A DNA stretch of 64,000 nucleotides. Origin: Microcebus murinus. Taxonomy: Eukaryota > Chordata > Mammalia > Primates > Cheirogaleidae. Under the pieces are notes generated by a model, which was not told where the DNA came from, did no database searches, and worked only from the letters and a program-made list of their open reading frames with translations. The position numbers were made by a program, and so were the translations under genes. How positions within the stretch are numbered: the stretch's first letter is position 1; each line of letters starts with the position of its first letter. Below, piece after piece: positions 12,371 to 25,349 of this stretch. The stretch covers positions 70,077,900 to 70,141,899 of the forward strand of contig NC_134116.1 in assembly GCF_040939455.1 (NCBI RefSeq), written 5' to 3'.

Positions 12371-13384
12371 GCCTGCAATCTCTCCATGTTCCAGTTATAA
12401 TCTCTCATTTTTTTTCTCTAACTCCCAATTTCAATACTGACACAAATAAAGAAAAACAGCAAAGGTTTGATAATTCCAGGATTAATCTTTCCTAGCATCC
12501 AGTAAGGAGCAAAGAAACTCCAAGGATTCAACTTCCTATGGCAATGAGAACTGACTGTTGTAGAATTGGCTGTAGCATGGACTTTGGCAAGAGCAAGAAA
12601 GCCATCTCCAGCTCACATCCTCATCCTATCCATGTCATCAAAGCCCCAGGGAAAGTGTGTCCCACGTAGAGACATTACTTTTGTTTACTTTGTTTCTCAT
12701 TTGTTATTCTTATCTGCACAATCCTATAAAAATAGTAAAATGATTTGTTTTCAACCTGCCTTTGTTATGTATCAGACGTTGCTTAACAAAGAAATAGAAA
12801 ACCACTGTTTTGTCAATACTCTTTGTGTGTTTTGGGGAAGTATTTAAGAAGTACATGTAATTGGTGAATTATGGACCTGAACAGATATAGGAAGGTATAT
12901 CACCTGGTCTACCTAGATGTTAAAACCCCTATGTACCCCTCTCACTTGCCTCTTCTAGAAAGTATCCACGTTTACTCAGGAGATAGCTCCTTCCTTTGCC
13001 CTGAGGGTGAATCCTGGTTTTGTGAGACTTGAAACTTAGAAAATTTGTAGGAGAGGGGCTCTTTAAGAAAATCAACATAAAATTAGGAGCAAGGAATAGC
13101 AAGATGCCCCTGAAAATTGAGGGGCATTAAAGCTTAATCTTCATTAGCTTTATATCAAATTTATCTTTGACTCCACTTAATGTCCATATATTATAATTGT
13201 ATGGAAGTAATAAGCAATCTGCTGCCTTATGTTTTTTTCTCCTCATAAACAATGAACATTCCTTGAAAGTTAAGACTATATTTTAAAGTTTTCTTAGCAC
13301 CTTGCAAAGTTCTTTTTATGTAAAAGCCATATGTATATAAATCTGTAATTCATTTGCTATTCTCTTCATTATGAAAATCATAAA

Positions 13385-13860
13385 GAAACCCTCAGAGACA
13401 TTGTCTTTGACACTTTATAATAAAGGTTGTTTGCTGACCACCGAGGAGTCCCCTTTCTTTTGGGAACAGGAATCCAAATTTCTTCTGGTGAGCTATCACC
13501 CACCATTCTTAGGCAGGTATCTTGTATAATCCTGGCTCTCTCTCTAGTTCCAGGCATGGGAAATAACTGGCTTACCCAATCTCCAAGTAGCATATCTCAT
13601 CTCTCTTAAGCAGCACTGATGGGACATGAGACATTTTCTGTGATTTCTGAGCAAGAAAATTTGGTTGTTTCCACGGGAACTACATGGCAAGATTCTCTCT
13701 TTTCCTTTGGCTGATATGATATGAGGCCTGGAAAGGTTGCCCCATTTCGCTATTACAGGGGATTGCTTGGAGCTACTGGAGGCCACCCAGTGGAAGGCGA
13801 GTGTGTACCCATAGTGGCTGAAGGCAGAGTAGAGCAATGGAAAGAACAAGGTCCTTGGTG
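13385..13860 (-). repeat. Ancient dispersed repeat, family uncertain
   Basis: On the minus strand the phrases TAGCTCCAAGCAATCC, AAAGGAAAAGAGAGAATC and GGTGGTCAGCAAACAACC resemble a common old mammalian LINE/LTR-associated repeat. Overlapping short ORFs on both strands (up to 118 aa) reflect this repeat and not a gene. Confidence 0.4.
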
Positions 13861-15194
13861 GTATTATTTGAACCACTGAGCAAATCTTGCTGAAAACCAA
13901 ACCTTCCTCTGAATATTACAGTTATAAGAACCAACAACAGTGATTTATTGTTCAAGCTAATTTGAGCTGGTTTTCTGAAACTTTCATTCAAAGGTTTCTT
14001 AACTGATACAATAAAAGAATTTCATGAAGCCAATGTAATATGGCGGTATAAAGAAAGAAAAGAAACATTTTAATTTTTTATACAGTAACGAATATAAAAA
14101 TCATTTAGGGCATCAATGTTTACTGAAACAAATTCTAGAATTATTCATTGCTAGGAATTTATTACTTGGATCAGGACTCCCAGTCTTGTTTAGAAACAAC
14201 TACTTCTGTAGTTAGAGGTCTTTTAGAATGTTCCTGGTTAATAGTATTATTCAAGTATTTCAATTCTTCCTTGAGATTCAAAAGAGTAACAAACTCTCCA
14301 TTAAAAACTTCATTTGTGGTGCTACTTATAAGAATTTCATGAGCTACGTAGTGGACATCTCTTCAATGTGATAATATTGCATTATGGTAGTTTTTCGTAC
14401 CAATTACATTGTTATACTTCAAATGTCATTTTCCCATTAGGCGTATAATAAGATATATTTTCATACATTAAAATCCTGTTTATTAATGATTTTTATACAG
14501 GATGGTCTAAGGTTTCTAGCCCATTTGTAAAAAGTTCCTATTAAGAAATTCAATGAAGCATGGGAACAACGCACAAGTAATTTATTAACATATCAAGAGG
14601 CTTTAATTTGCTAACATTTTCCTATCACGCTAGTGTGACAGAATATAAAGAACAAATTGCTAAAGCATGGAATATAGTAGAATTGGAAGAGAAAGCTATC
14701 TGTCTTTTAAGAGCGCATGGGTTCAACTAGTCACAGCATGAAGGATTCCATGCTTGCAAAAGTATACTTTGTATTCACGTTGCCTAATTTATTTAGCCTT
14801 TGTCTTTTCACCTCTACTATTTATTTAACACTATATAAAATTAGAAGAGCACATGTGAGGCACAAAAGGAAAAGCTCTGCCAAAGGAAATACATGATCAG
14901 CTTAAAAACCTTGAAGAATGTTTATATCTTCTAGTTATTTTAGAAACAGTGACTTCCTCATTTAATTTAACTCATTTTTTCTACATGGATAACTAAAATC
15001 TATGATTACTAGCAAATATTTTACCAGATGCCTTCTATAATCCATATTAATCATAGTGAGTACCATATTTTCTTTGGCTGAGTTAGTGTTTCAAGAACAT
15101 CCGAGTCCCAATGCCTTGGAGTAGTTGAGCATGCACTCTCCAGTTTAGTACAGTCTTCGCTATACCTTTCTCATAAATGCTGGCCTCACACATC

Positions 15195-15360
15195 TCTGTT
15201 AACTATCTGAGGTTTGTATCTTTGCTCTGGACTGAACTCCCTCCATGAGGCTAGGACTCGTCTGTTTTATACATTCCTGTATACTTTTCCACTTGGTACA
15301 GTGCTTGACATATAGTGGATGTGTGATAAATATTTGTTGACTGAATGACTGAAAGAATGA
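15195..15360 (+). repeat. L2 3' end
   Basis: CTCCATGAGGCTAGGACTCG, TACAGTGCTTGACATATAG and AAATATTTGTTGACTGAATG are L2. Confidence 0.75.
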
Positions 15361-15589
15361 GTAAGTGGAGGAAAGAAAGGAACTTGGTCTATAAGTTTCC
15401 TTCCAACTCAATATTATAGTTGATTTCAAAGGAAAAGGACCTCCTTTCCTGTTTTAAAAAGAATAAAATAGCCATACTAGTGGTTAGCTTATGACATTTT
15501 AATACAACGTATCATGCCACTTGAGAATCTATACCCTAATTTTTTTGCACATATATTTTACAGTTTCTAATATATAATTAATAATAGTG

Positions 15590-15665
15590 TCTAAGGCCCC
15601 ACAGCTAGTAAGTAGCAGAATTAGCATTTGAACCTAAGCAGTCTAGTTTTAGAATTCTTGTTCCT
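15590..15665 (-). repeat. MIR fragment
   Basis: CCCCACAGCTAGTAAGTAGC and TTTGAACCTAAGCAGTCTAG belong to the MIR core reverse complement. It is cut at the right by the Tigger-type MITE at 15674. Confidence 0.75.
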
Positions 15666-15673
15666 AACTCCTA

Positions 15674-15905
15674 CAGGTTGAGCATCTTTAATCCAAAAAT
15701 CAGAAATCTGAAATGTTACAAAATCTGAAACTTTTTGTGCTGAGATGATGCTTACAGAAAATGCTGGAGCATTTTGGATTTCAGATTTTCAGAACAGGGA
15801 TGCTCAACCGGTATGTATATTATGCAAATATTCAAAAATCCGAAACAATCTGAATTCTGAAACACTTCTGGTCCCAAGCATTTTGGATAAGAGATACTCA
15901 ATATG
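15674..15905 (+). mobile_element. Tigger-type MITE with TA target duplication
   Basis: It starts CAGGTTGAGCATC after TA (15672-15673) and ends GAGATACTCAATATG before TA (15906-15907). The two ends form imperfect terminal inverted repeats of about 15 bp. Inside, a further inverted copy (GGATGCTCAACCGG at about 15798) gives a composite palindrome. There is no transposase. The family is TcMar-Tigger by its ends and TA target; the subfamily is unsure (Tigger4-like). Confidence 0.75.
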
Positions 15906-16260
15906 TATTTATTGCCTCTCATATAGTTCTCATTATAAAATTGTATGGAAACTGATCTTATTAATCAGATAATCCATAATAAGATTTGCTCTTGGAGGGC
16001 AGGTCTCATGAATTACAAGGCTTCTATCTACCTGAGACTGAATAATTGCCTTAACATGGTAAATGGTTAAAGATTCTTGTTCAGTTGATTTGCGCTGGAA
16101 AAGTTACAATACTTGTAAGAATATCAGAATTCAATTGCTAACAATTTTTTTTTTAACTAGCATGTGACTCTCACTAAGATATTGGCTAACTGATCTCTTA
16201 GGTCCTTTTAGAATCTATAATACCATAACTAAAATTAGCAATGAGCTACAACTAAGATTT

Positions 16261-16434
16261 TTATTTTATTTTATTTTATTTCATTTGAGACAGAGTCTTG
16301 CTCTGTCACCCAGGCTAGAGTGCAGTGGTGTCATCATAGCTCACAGCAACCTCAAATTCCTGGGCTCAAGTGATTTTCTTTGCCTCAGCCTCCCAAGTAG
16401 CTGGGACTACAGGTGGGTGCCACTACACCTGGCT
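16261..16434 (-). repeat. Alu single-arm insertion with 14-bp target duplication
   Basis: Reverse-complement single Alu arm with a (TTTTA)n tail and the box GTGCAGTGGTGTCATCATAGC. It is flanked by TACAACTAAGATTT (16247-16260) and TACAACTAAGGTTT (16435-16448), a 13/14 target duplication. It therefore integrated as a 170-bp element that ends at CCACTACACCTGGCT. Confidence 0.9.
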
Positions 16435-16559
16435 TACAACTAAGGTTTGATAAAGAAGTTACATGATAAAAGAACTAGAGAATGAATGACATAACTATAT
16501 GGAAAACTTGGTAAACAGGCTTCACAAACAGGCTAAGAAATACTCCATGTGTGATAATA

Positions 16560-16765
16560 GCTAATATTCACGAGGTGCCTCTATATGCCAAGTACTATGT
16601 TACATTCTTTAAATGTACATGTCATTTGATCCTTACAATTGTATGAGATGGGATAGCATTATTATTCTTATATTACAAAGGGGCAAAGAGAAATGGGCTT
16701 TAGGTCACACAACTAGTTAATTAGTGCAACAGAGAACTTCAACTTGGGCTAGGTCTAGCTTTCAA
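16560..16765 (-). repeat. MIR
   Basis: TATGCCAAGTACTATGTTAC, CAATTGTATGAGATGGGATAG and AGGTCACACAACTAGTTAAT follow the MIR reverse complement, nearly full length. Confidence 0.8.
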
Positions 16766-17729
16766 AGGCAAGAACGGAGGCAGGAGAAGGCATGCTGAGT
16801 TAAAAACAATTTGTGGGATTAATTTTAAATTGGTTTCAGTGATGCTTCCCTAATATGCAGGGCTTATGTTAGCCTTGGCTAAGAGCCCCTTAAAGTATGC
16901 CGCCTTGAAACCAAACGTATACACATACACCTTTTAGCCCTCTGTGGACTGTTAACCCAGACAATCAAGTCTGATAGAAAAGAGAGATACATTCAAAGTG
17001 AATAGGCTGAGGCTTTACTATGGCTATAGTGCATAAATGGTGGGGCAAGGGGTCTGATGTAAGCTTAGGCTATAGAGCAGCTTTTGAAACTTAGTTCCTA
17101 GTTCTTCACTGAATTTCAAACAGTTTAGTATCCCACTTAAGTTTCCTCTGCACAAATAAGGTAAACTAACCAAAAATTTGCTTTTTATTTATTATCCCCA
17201 TTATGTATCACCCATTATGTATCACGTTCTTGCCATTTTTTTGGGCCATATCTTTTCTCTCCTATTTAAACAGGGGTTTGATAAACTTAATGGACTTTCT
17301 TTTCAGCATTATACTTCCCTTCAGGGTATGTATATTTTTGATCAAGATAAAATGCCTTTCTTCAGTGTTATTTAGTAAAAAAGGAAAAAAAAAAAGATGA
17401 CATGCCTTATACCTAAGGAATACATCACAAAATGATTTGCCACCATTTTTTGTAATAATTTCACACTTTTTTTACTTCAAAGCCTAACATATCTAAGCAA
17501 CTTTTCCCTACATCTGTTCTTTCTCAAATACCCATTTCATTTGGCCTATGCTAGTACTAATTTATTTTCTTGTAGCTTAATTCTTGTGCTAAGAATTGAT
17601 GAGATTTAAACATCGAATACAAAAGGAGAAGACAACCAGCTTTAGTGTCTTAGAAACATTAATTTGAGATATATATATCTATACACACTCTCTTTCTGGA
17701 CAGAAATGCTATTTTAGACTATATTCTTA

Positions 17730-17948
<219 letters not shown>

Positions 17949-18590
17949 TTATAAGGCAATTATGAATTTCAGAAGAAAAGTAACTCTTTTCTTTATTGAA
18001 CCATGTCTTTAATCAAAGGTGCTCTGATAACAATGTGTTTCATGTGAATTTACTCAATAATTTTTTTTAAAAAGACACTAGAATTACGATTTATAATATG
18101 AGACTCTGACAGTGACTGCTGGCTGCTTGTTATAATAGATTATCTTCTTCCTGGGCTGGATGACACCTCTCAGCCTCTCTTGCAAGTAGCTATGGCCATG
18201 GACTTAGTTCCATCTACAGAATATAAGCGGAGGCACTTCGGGGCTTGGCCCACTGAAATTTCCTATTAACACAATGTGTGTTTCCATGCTCAGTCTCTCT
18301 TCTGCTGATATAGAGAATATTGCAACCTTGGAAGCAGAGTCTTTTCAGCCAGAGCCCCCAGAAGTGATTGCAGAGAAGGTCACCCTGTTGCTGACCTGCA
18401 CACTTGCAGTTTATGTGATGATATTCTGTTACAATGAAAACATATCTAGAAATTATATTCCCAGTGCACAGGATACTATATTAAACTATATCAAGAGTCA
18501 ATGTAGAGAATTTGCAAGTGAATTGAAGTAAGTACTCTGAAGCCAGGATGAAAAGTACAGAGGCAGATGTCAAACATATATTTTTCCACT

Positions 18591-18904
18591 TTTTTTTTTT
18601 TTTTTTTTTTTTGGAAATAGTGTCTCGCTCTATCACCCTAGGCTGGAGAGCAGTACACTAATGTAGCATTCTGCAACTCTGTCTTGCCAGGCTCAAGCAA
18701 TCCTCCTCCTTCAGCCTCTCATGTAGCAGGGGCTATAGGTGTGTGCCACCACCACGCCTGGCTAATTTTTATTATTATTTTTTTGTAGAGATGGGGTCTT
18801 GTTATGTTGCCTTGACTAGTCTTAAACTCTTGGCCTTAAGTAATCCTCCTGCCTTGGCTTTCCAAAGTGCTGGGATTACAGGCATGACGCACCGTGCCCA
18901 GCCT
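18591..18904 (-). repeat. Alu, older dimer
   Basis: Reverse-complement Alu with a T22 tail, TGTCTCGCTCTATCACCCTA, a mid linker ATTTTTATTATTATTTTTTTG, and an end at GCACCGTGCCCAGCCT. No clear target duplication was found. Confidence 0.9.
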
Positions 18905-19689
18905 CTATTCTTTTAAGTTCATTCATTTTCTTTTTGTATCATGTTGTTTTACTTTAGTGGAGACCTGCTGGACTTTAGGTGGGGTTTGTCTGTTTAGCTT
19001 TGGGTAAAATGACTTAAATATTTCAGATAAGGATACTAAGGCACAATGGGAATGTGGTAAGTTTGGGGGAGCACAGAACTGCCCCCCCATAAACTGGTAC
19101 TGAAATACCATATGAGCAGATGGAATTGAGAGAATCACTATTAAAGAAACAGAGTCCAAAGAAAACTTTTGTTGGACAAGACTGTTTTCAGTAAAAAAAT
19201 GTGTTACACTCTGATCATGGGTGATTTTCTAAATTTTCATTCAATTTCATGCTAAAAGGCTATTTCACTGGTATATACTGATATGGATTTCACCCAATGT
19301 GCCTTTGTGTACATACCATATATATCATAATAGTAACATGGATATGCAGACACTATCTTGTTGGTCAATAACAAATGACATTAAATGATACCTATTCTTG
19401 TAGCAATTGGTAAACATGACTGTAAAATAGAAAAAAAACCCCACAATCTGAGTAAGAACTAAAATCCACTATTATAAGCATCAAACCAAAGTAATTCATT
19501 TAGCAAACATTTTATTGGTGACTATTTATCTGTTTACTATATGAAAACATTTTACAACTAAACTACATATAGTTTTAAGTGTATATATTGGTGTGGGCTT
19601 ATAATATATATGTAGGTAATTGACAGAAGGCAGATTTACTAGGATGAGTGAGCATTAGATTAGGGCTTCCCCTGCACTCCCACCACAGC

Positions 19690-19850
19690 TCTCGGACAGA
19701 CTCTCTTACGCCTAATCCATATCATTGTTTACTTGTCTGCCTCCCCACTAATCTGTAAACTCAGATGTGCAGGGGCTGGGTTGTTTTGTTTTTAATCTCT
19801 GTGTATTGGCACATACTGTCTACCTAATAAATGTGTATTGCTGGAATTAA
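19690..19850 (+). repeat. L2 3' end
   Basis: TTACTTGTCTGCCTCCCCAC, GCAGGGGCTGGGTTGTTTTG and GTCTACCTAATAAATGTG are L2. Confidence 0.7.
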
Positions 19851-21415
19851 AATGCACATGATAAAATGTAATAAAATGAGCCAAATTTCAAAAGTTGAAC
19901 AAACATAAACCATGTAAAGAAGGAAAACTGCAGAACATTCTCTTTAGAGGATGAGAATTATGCAAAGGAATAGAAGTGTGTAAGAGAGAGGAGAATGGCA
20001 TTGTGAATGTGTATGTTAAACTAGAAGAAAATGTCTACAGCTTAGGTAGCTCAATCAATGAACTTGCTTTGTGTTTATGAAAGTCTACCACGAAGAATAG
20101 TACTAACGACAATAAACAACAATTTAGAGGCTTTAATGAAGTCTTTTGTACATGAAAATGGGCTGCTAAAGCAGTACTATTATTGTAAAATACAAGCTGT
20201 ACAATTCTAAAATTTAAAATGTATTATTAATTGGTAGCTCATATATATGCTAATATAGGACACCCGATCCCACTCAGTATTTTTTTTAATACATGTATAT
20301 ATAAAGAGAGTATAGATTGGCCAGGCAGAGCTATTTCTGGGATACTAAATAGGTCCATGGCAAGTTTAGTGTTCGGCCATATTCTGGGGAACTGTTCTAC
20401 TTAAAAATCTGTATATTTTAATGAAAAGTAGGTCTTCCAGTGTGTGTCTTTTTATAGAACAATGCTGATGCTTCATATATATGTCTATATGTAAAACATA
20501 TATTACTTATATAAATCAATTAATAGATGAAAGATACCACAATTGTTAAAAAATTTCTAATGAAGTTTTATAACTTATATATTAAGAAAAAACTGTCAAA
20601 ATAAAATACATAAAAAGCCAATTTACTTTAACTCAGTACTTAAATGTACTTATAAATACAAACAGTATAAAAAATAGAAACCATATTTAAAGATGTTAGT
20701 TTTTAATATAATAGATATGATTTTCTAATAAAGGAAAATATATAATTTTTTTTAGAAAAAATACAAAGGAAAGGAAGCATCATTTTAAAATTTACACACA
20801 CACACATATACAATGACTGATGTTAACAGTCATAGTTCATGGCTATTTATCTGTCCTGTATTATCTTAATTCACTTTCAGTAATCTTTGTGGGGTTCTTT
20901 GAAAATAAATGTTAAGAAAAATTTGGCAATTTTTAAGTCACTAGACCGTTACAGCACCATTTTAATTTTAATACCATAAACTTTATAAATAAATATAATG
21001 ACATTAATACCTGCTTTTAATAAAAATTTCCACATCAAATTCTTACAACATGGACAGTCAATATATATTTTTAATTTGAATTAAAAACATAATATATTTA
21101 ATGTCACATAAAAAAAAGAACAATTAAGTGGTACTTTGGGACTTTGCATTCATAAGTTTTAACCACGAATTGGCATTATTCCTTTAATTATTTTACTGAA
21201 CACTTTTGTAAAATGAAAAACAGTACTGTTTATTAAATTATCCAAAAAGTGAGATATTTCAAAAGTAATGCTTGTAGGTTCTGGCATGTCTGGATATTTA
21301 TTTACTAATGTTTTGTTTTTTCTTTAGGATAGTTGAAATTTAGTAAATACACTTATGCTATTATTGATAAGGTTCTTTCCTTTTCTAGCAGTGGTAAGTA
21401 CAGAAAAAAAATGCA

Positions 21416-21446
21416 AATATATATATATATATATTTTTTTTTTTTT
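21416..21446. repeat. (AT)n followed by T13
   Basis: AT alternation, then T-run, in the AT-rich NBEA intron. Confidence 0.9.
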
Positions 21447-21719
21447 GCCAACTATGCTTATAAGGATTTATCTTAGAAGATGAATATTAAATATTGCAAG
21501 CCTATGACACTAATCCACTCAAACAATAAAAGTGAAGCACAGTAAATGAGATCTCAGAAACACTGGGTATGTTGCTTCATTTTAAAAAAAACTTTTTAAT
21601 TAAACCATCCAATTTAATGTTTTTATATGGCACTTTAGTTTTGAAGGTAAAGTGATCTAGAGACAGCTGACAAAGAAATTATAACTGCAATTCCTTGGTG
21701 AAAATGTTAATGACAGCAA

Positions 21720-21960
21720 AATATTGTTTAATTAGATGATTGCAGCATCTGGATTAACACTCTTTAAGAGCGATGTTCCTGTGCTTGTCTGCTTCTTCAC
21801 ACTTTACAGACATTTTGTCATCTCTAGGTCATTAGGAAAGAATTTTTAATGATTTTTCTAGAAGGAAGCAGTTCAAGTTACATCTAATTAGATGACAATA
21901 ATAAGCCCAACACATGCAGTAGCTAAATATATACATAATTAACCAGGGAGGGCTTGTTCA
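21720..21960. promoter_or_regulatory. Candidate conserved non-coding element (homeodomain-site pair)
   Basis: Repeat-free block with an exact 11-bp direct repeat TAATTAGATGA at 21729-21739 and 21885-21895, 156 bp apart. TAATTA is the core of many homeodomain sites. The sequence has balanced base use compared with the AT-rich flanks. Conservation is inferred from appearance only. Confidence 0.35.
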
Positions 21961-22389
21961 TCACAGAGTAAAAAAGTGGAAAATGCTAAACAGGAGAAAA
22001 AGGTTGGGGTTGGGGAAGTTGTGCTGAATTCATTAGCTGATCATATGAAAAACAACTCAAACTCCCTTAAAAAAATTCTCAAGTCTAACAGAGGATCATT
22101 TACATAAAGCTATGTTAGCAATCACTCTACTATTTTTTTAAATTTAAGAATGCCAGATTTTAACATCTTTTTCATAGTATTATTTAATAAGCTGTAAAAT
22201 GAGGCATGGGTTGTATCTTTCAGAACCCAATAAAAAGAAATCAGGTCAACCCTGGGAATCAGAGGTTGAAACCATATTTTTAGTAGAACTCTAAGTATCA
22301 TTAAAATTCTTTTACATAATCTTCCAAAACTTAAGAGTTCTTTGAAAATAAAAAAAACCTCGAATGTTTACAAAATAGTTAAATAAGTT

Positions 22390-22660
22390 ATACCACAGTT
22401 CAAAGTTGGACTCTCATGTAGTTTTAAAAATCAAGACTTTGAAGAATATTTAATGAGATAGGAAAAGTAGAATTTTAACTTGTATGTGTTCCCAATGATT
22501 TACCATATACTGAATAAGAAAAACAGATAAATAACAAAATGTCAACTGGGATATTTATGGCGAGGCTTATGAGTGGTTAATTTTTTAAATTACATTTTTT
22601 CCATATTCCCAATTTTCTATAACGCATATTTATTAAATTTATAAATAGAACAAAACAAAG
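22390..22660 (+). repeat. LINE-1 (L1M) 3' end, likely
   Basis: AATGAGATAGGAAAAGTAG ... CAACTGGGATATTTATGGCGAGGC ... CCCAATTTTCTATAACGCAT follows the order of an old L1 3' UTR. Divergence is high. Confidence 0.5.
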
Positions 22661-23559
22661 ACTATAAACACATTTATGGGCTTTTAGGTAACTGTCTTTT
22701 AAAAATGGTATGTTTTCTGAAGATTTGACAAACTTTTTTTTACTATGGAAAGTATCTTCACACAACTGTATACATATAATCAAAGGTATGTTTATTTATA
22801 TTCAATTATGTATATATATACACACACATATCACAAGGTCTAAAAAGTCTATATAATGCATTAATACTAGGACATTGGGACCATATGCTTTATTTAGTCT
22901 TATTTTTTAAAAGCATCTAGAAAGGAGAAAAGTAAAATCGGTCAAGTATGAGAAACCTTAAGAAGTGGAGAGTAAGAAATGGGTCATAAAAGACTCTGTA
23001 TTTCATACTAAAATAATATTTTTGGGAAAAAAGATAAATCTGAAAGTAGAAGACAACAACCATTACTGTAATGTAGAATTTAAAACTGTTTTTTGACTAA
23101 GTATTAGATAAATAATTATAGCATATTTATAGAAATATTTATAAAATATTTATAGAAAATATAAAATTTATGTCACATTGACCTATATTTTTTAAAACGT
23201 GTGGCTAGAAAACATTGTTTCATCTACTCAACCGGATTTCAATCCTGTAACTCTTCTCTTTAATCCAGAAAATTTAAAGAATCCCTCATTCAGCAATTCT
23301 AGTGAATTCACATAATAGATTACAAAATCTTACAAATATTTACAGAGCATAAATATTAAATCATTTCATTTCATGGATATTTACAGAGCAAAACTGTTTT
23401 TCCTCATTGGGAAGATGAGATATAGGCATAAAATGCTAAAGACACACTATCATAAGCATCAAAATATGTTATATAGACAGTGCTATAGAAGATGTGAGTG
23501 ATGTAGAAGATTAATAGAATCATCTTAGGGTATGTCTTATAAGAAATATAGGTGTAGTG

Positions 23560-23741
23560 CAGTAATTCTCAAAGTGTGGTTCCTAGACCGATGGCATCAG
23601 CATCAACTGAAGACTTTTTAGAAATGCAAATTATTGAGCCTCACTCCAAGCCTACTGAATGAGAACCTCTGGGGGTGTGGGCACTATCTATCTGTGTTTC
23701 GGCCAGCCTGCTTCTGATGTACGCAAGTCTGAGAACCACTA
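23560..23741 (-). mobile_element. MER5A-type hAT MITE
   Basis: CAGTAATTCTCAAAGTGTGG ... CAAGTCTGAGAACCACTA gives hAT terminal inverted repeats. Flanks GTGTAGTG and GTATAATG match 6/8 as an 8-bp target duplication. The internal phrase GATGGCATCAGCATCAACTG is the reverse complement of MER5A. There is no coding capacity. Confidence 0.85.
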
Positions 23742-24344
23742 GTATAATGGATGCTGGGAGTGCTGATGGCTGGTGGTGCTCAGCTAAATCCCTCTCCAAG
23801 AATCACTATCATTAGAAGAAAGCCCCTCATCCAAGGTCATGTCTCCTTCCAGGAGTCTTTAGCTAATAACTACAGAGTGGAGGTAATGAAGGCCTGAATG
23901 GTGACCCCAAACCCAGGCTCCCTGAGGGATCTGCTGAGGCCTCTGTCACAAGTGCATTGTGTGGTTCAACTTCTCCTTCTACCCAGTTCCACTTTCTTCA
24001 CTCCTTCACAAATGTTAATCCCGAGGCCTTTTCCAATAAATTTCCTTGAGCAAGCCTCTGTCTCAGAGTCTGTTTCTCTGCATCCAAGATTTTGCTGAAC
24101 ACAGTACCAGGTTCCACATTAAATAATTAATAATTCCAGGCCCAGATCTAGTGCTAGAATATCAATATCTACAAAAGTCATGGCAGTTAATAAACTTCAA
24201 AGGGTTCTTTTGAGGAAATGTAAAAGAAAATGATAAAGTTATTTTAAATCATTACTTGTTTAGGTTTTAAAAGCAGTTAATATATGAAGGCTGCGGACTA
24301 GAGATGAAATTGAACAGTACCATGAATATCCTGGAGCAGTACAA

Positions 24345-24580
24345 TGCAGGTGGTGAGTGAAGACTCTGGAGTCAAACGACCTAGGTTTGAATCCTGACTT
24401 TGTCACTCATTAGCTCAGTGACTTGGGCACCTTACTTAACTTCTGTTTACAAAATGGGGAAAGAACAGAACTTAACTCATGGGGCAATTGTGAGGATTAA
24501 ATGAGTAAATTCATGTAAAACACTTAGAACGATGTTTGGCACATTGTAAATCACTCAATATACATTAATTATTATTTGCT
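24345..24580 (+). repeat. MIR, nearly full length
   Basis: ACTCTGGAGTCAAACGACC, GAATCCTGACTTTGTCACTC, AGTGACTTGGGCACCTTAC and GTGAGGATTAAATGAGTAAA are in MIR order. Confidence 0.88.
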
Positions 24581-24728
24581 ATTTTCTGAATATTGATATT
24601 AATAATTAAAGAAATGTTTTAAAAACAATGAAACAAAACACAGAAGTAATAAAAATACTATTTATTTTTTTCTGAATCTTGACATCAACAATAATTAAAG
24701 AAGTTATTCTTTAATTATTATTAAATAA

Positions 24729-24878
24729 TTGCTCTGTCACCCCGGATAGAGTGCCGTGGCATCACTGTAGCTCACTGCAACCTCAAACTCCTGGACTCAA
24801 GTGATCCTCCTGCCTCAGTCTTCTGAAAGCTGGGACTACAGGCATGTGCTACCACACCCAGCTAAATTTTTCTATTTT
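24729..24878 (-). repeat. Alu, single arm fragment
   Basis: GCTCTGTCACCCCGGATAGAG ... GGCATGTGCTACCACACCCAGC followed by a TTTTTCTATTTTC linker remnant. It lacks a T-rich tail and the second arm, and it abuts the perfect AT hairpin at 24690-24719. Confidence 0.85.
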
Positions 24879-25349
24879 CAATCAATTAAATTAAGTACTT
24901 CCTGAATAATAACTCCCTAAAGCTGCGCTATGATATAATATGATTAGTGGAACCTATGTTGGTAAAAGTAATATTAGCACAATTTAATACCTTTAGAGTG
25001 TCCTTTATTCTAGGATGCTAAGAAAACTCTTAAGGGTGTTTTAATAAGAGGAGACGAATGGATACACAGTATTCTCCACAAATCAGGAAAACTGGCAGTT
25101 CTAATTGCTGCCCTAACAATTATTCAATGTTGGCATTAGTGCAGCTTCTCTATAAAACTATCACCCAAATTTCAATGCTGGTGTTCGGTATAAACTGGCA
25201 CTCATATTTAATATTTTAGGATGATGGCAGTGGAAGAATTAATAGGAACATGTCCAGAGAGAGTACCTCAGGATATTTATATTCATATCTTTTTCCAATT
25301 GTCATTCTACTTATAAAGTAGAATGGATAATCATCTATATCTGACAAAA

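Noticed and set aside
13378..13991. Overlapping ORFs of 60-118 aa on both strands.
   Set aside because: They fall in an old dispersed repeat and overlap one another in several frames, so they look like chance.
17178..17400. Two overlapping hydrophobic ORFs of 65 aa.
   Set aside because: They are created by a 15-bp tandem duplication (CCATTATGTATCAC) in AT-rich DNA. Hydrophobicity follows from T-rich codons.
18274..18531. 85-aa ORF ending near GAA|GTAAGT.
   Set aside because: Opposite strand to NBEA, no homology recognised, and the region resembles an old repeat (the 18110-18360 phrases recur in mammalian LTR/DNA elements).
20760..20815. Short (CA)n and AT runs near 20790 as a possible regulatory tract.
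   Set aside because: Short, common low-complexity sequence with nothing specific.
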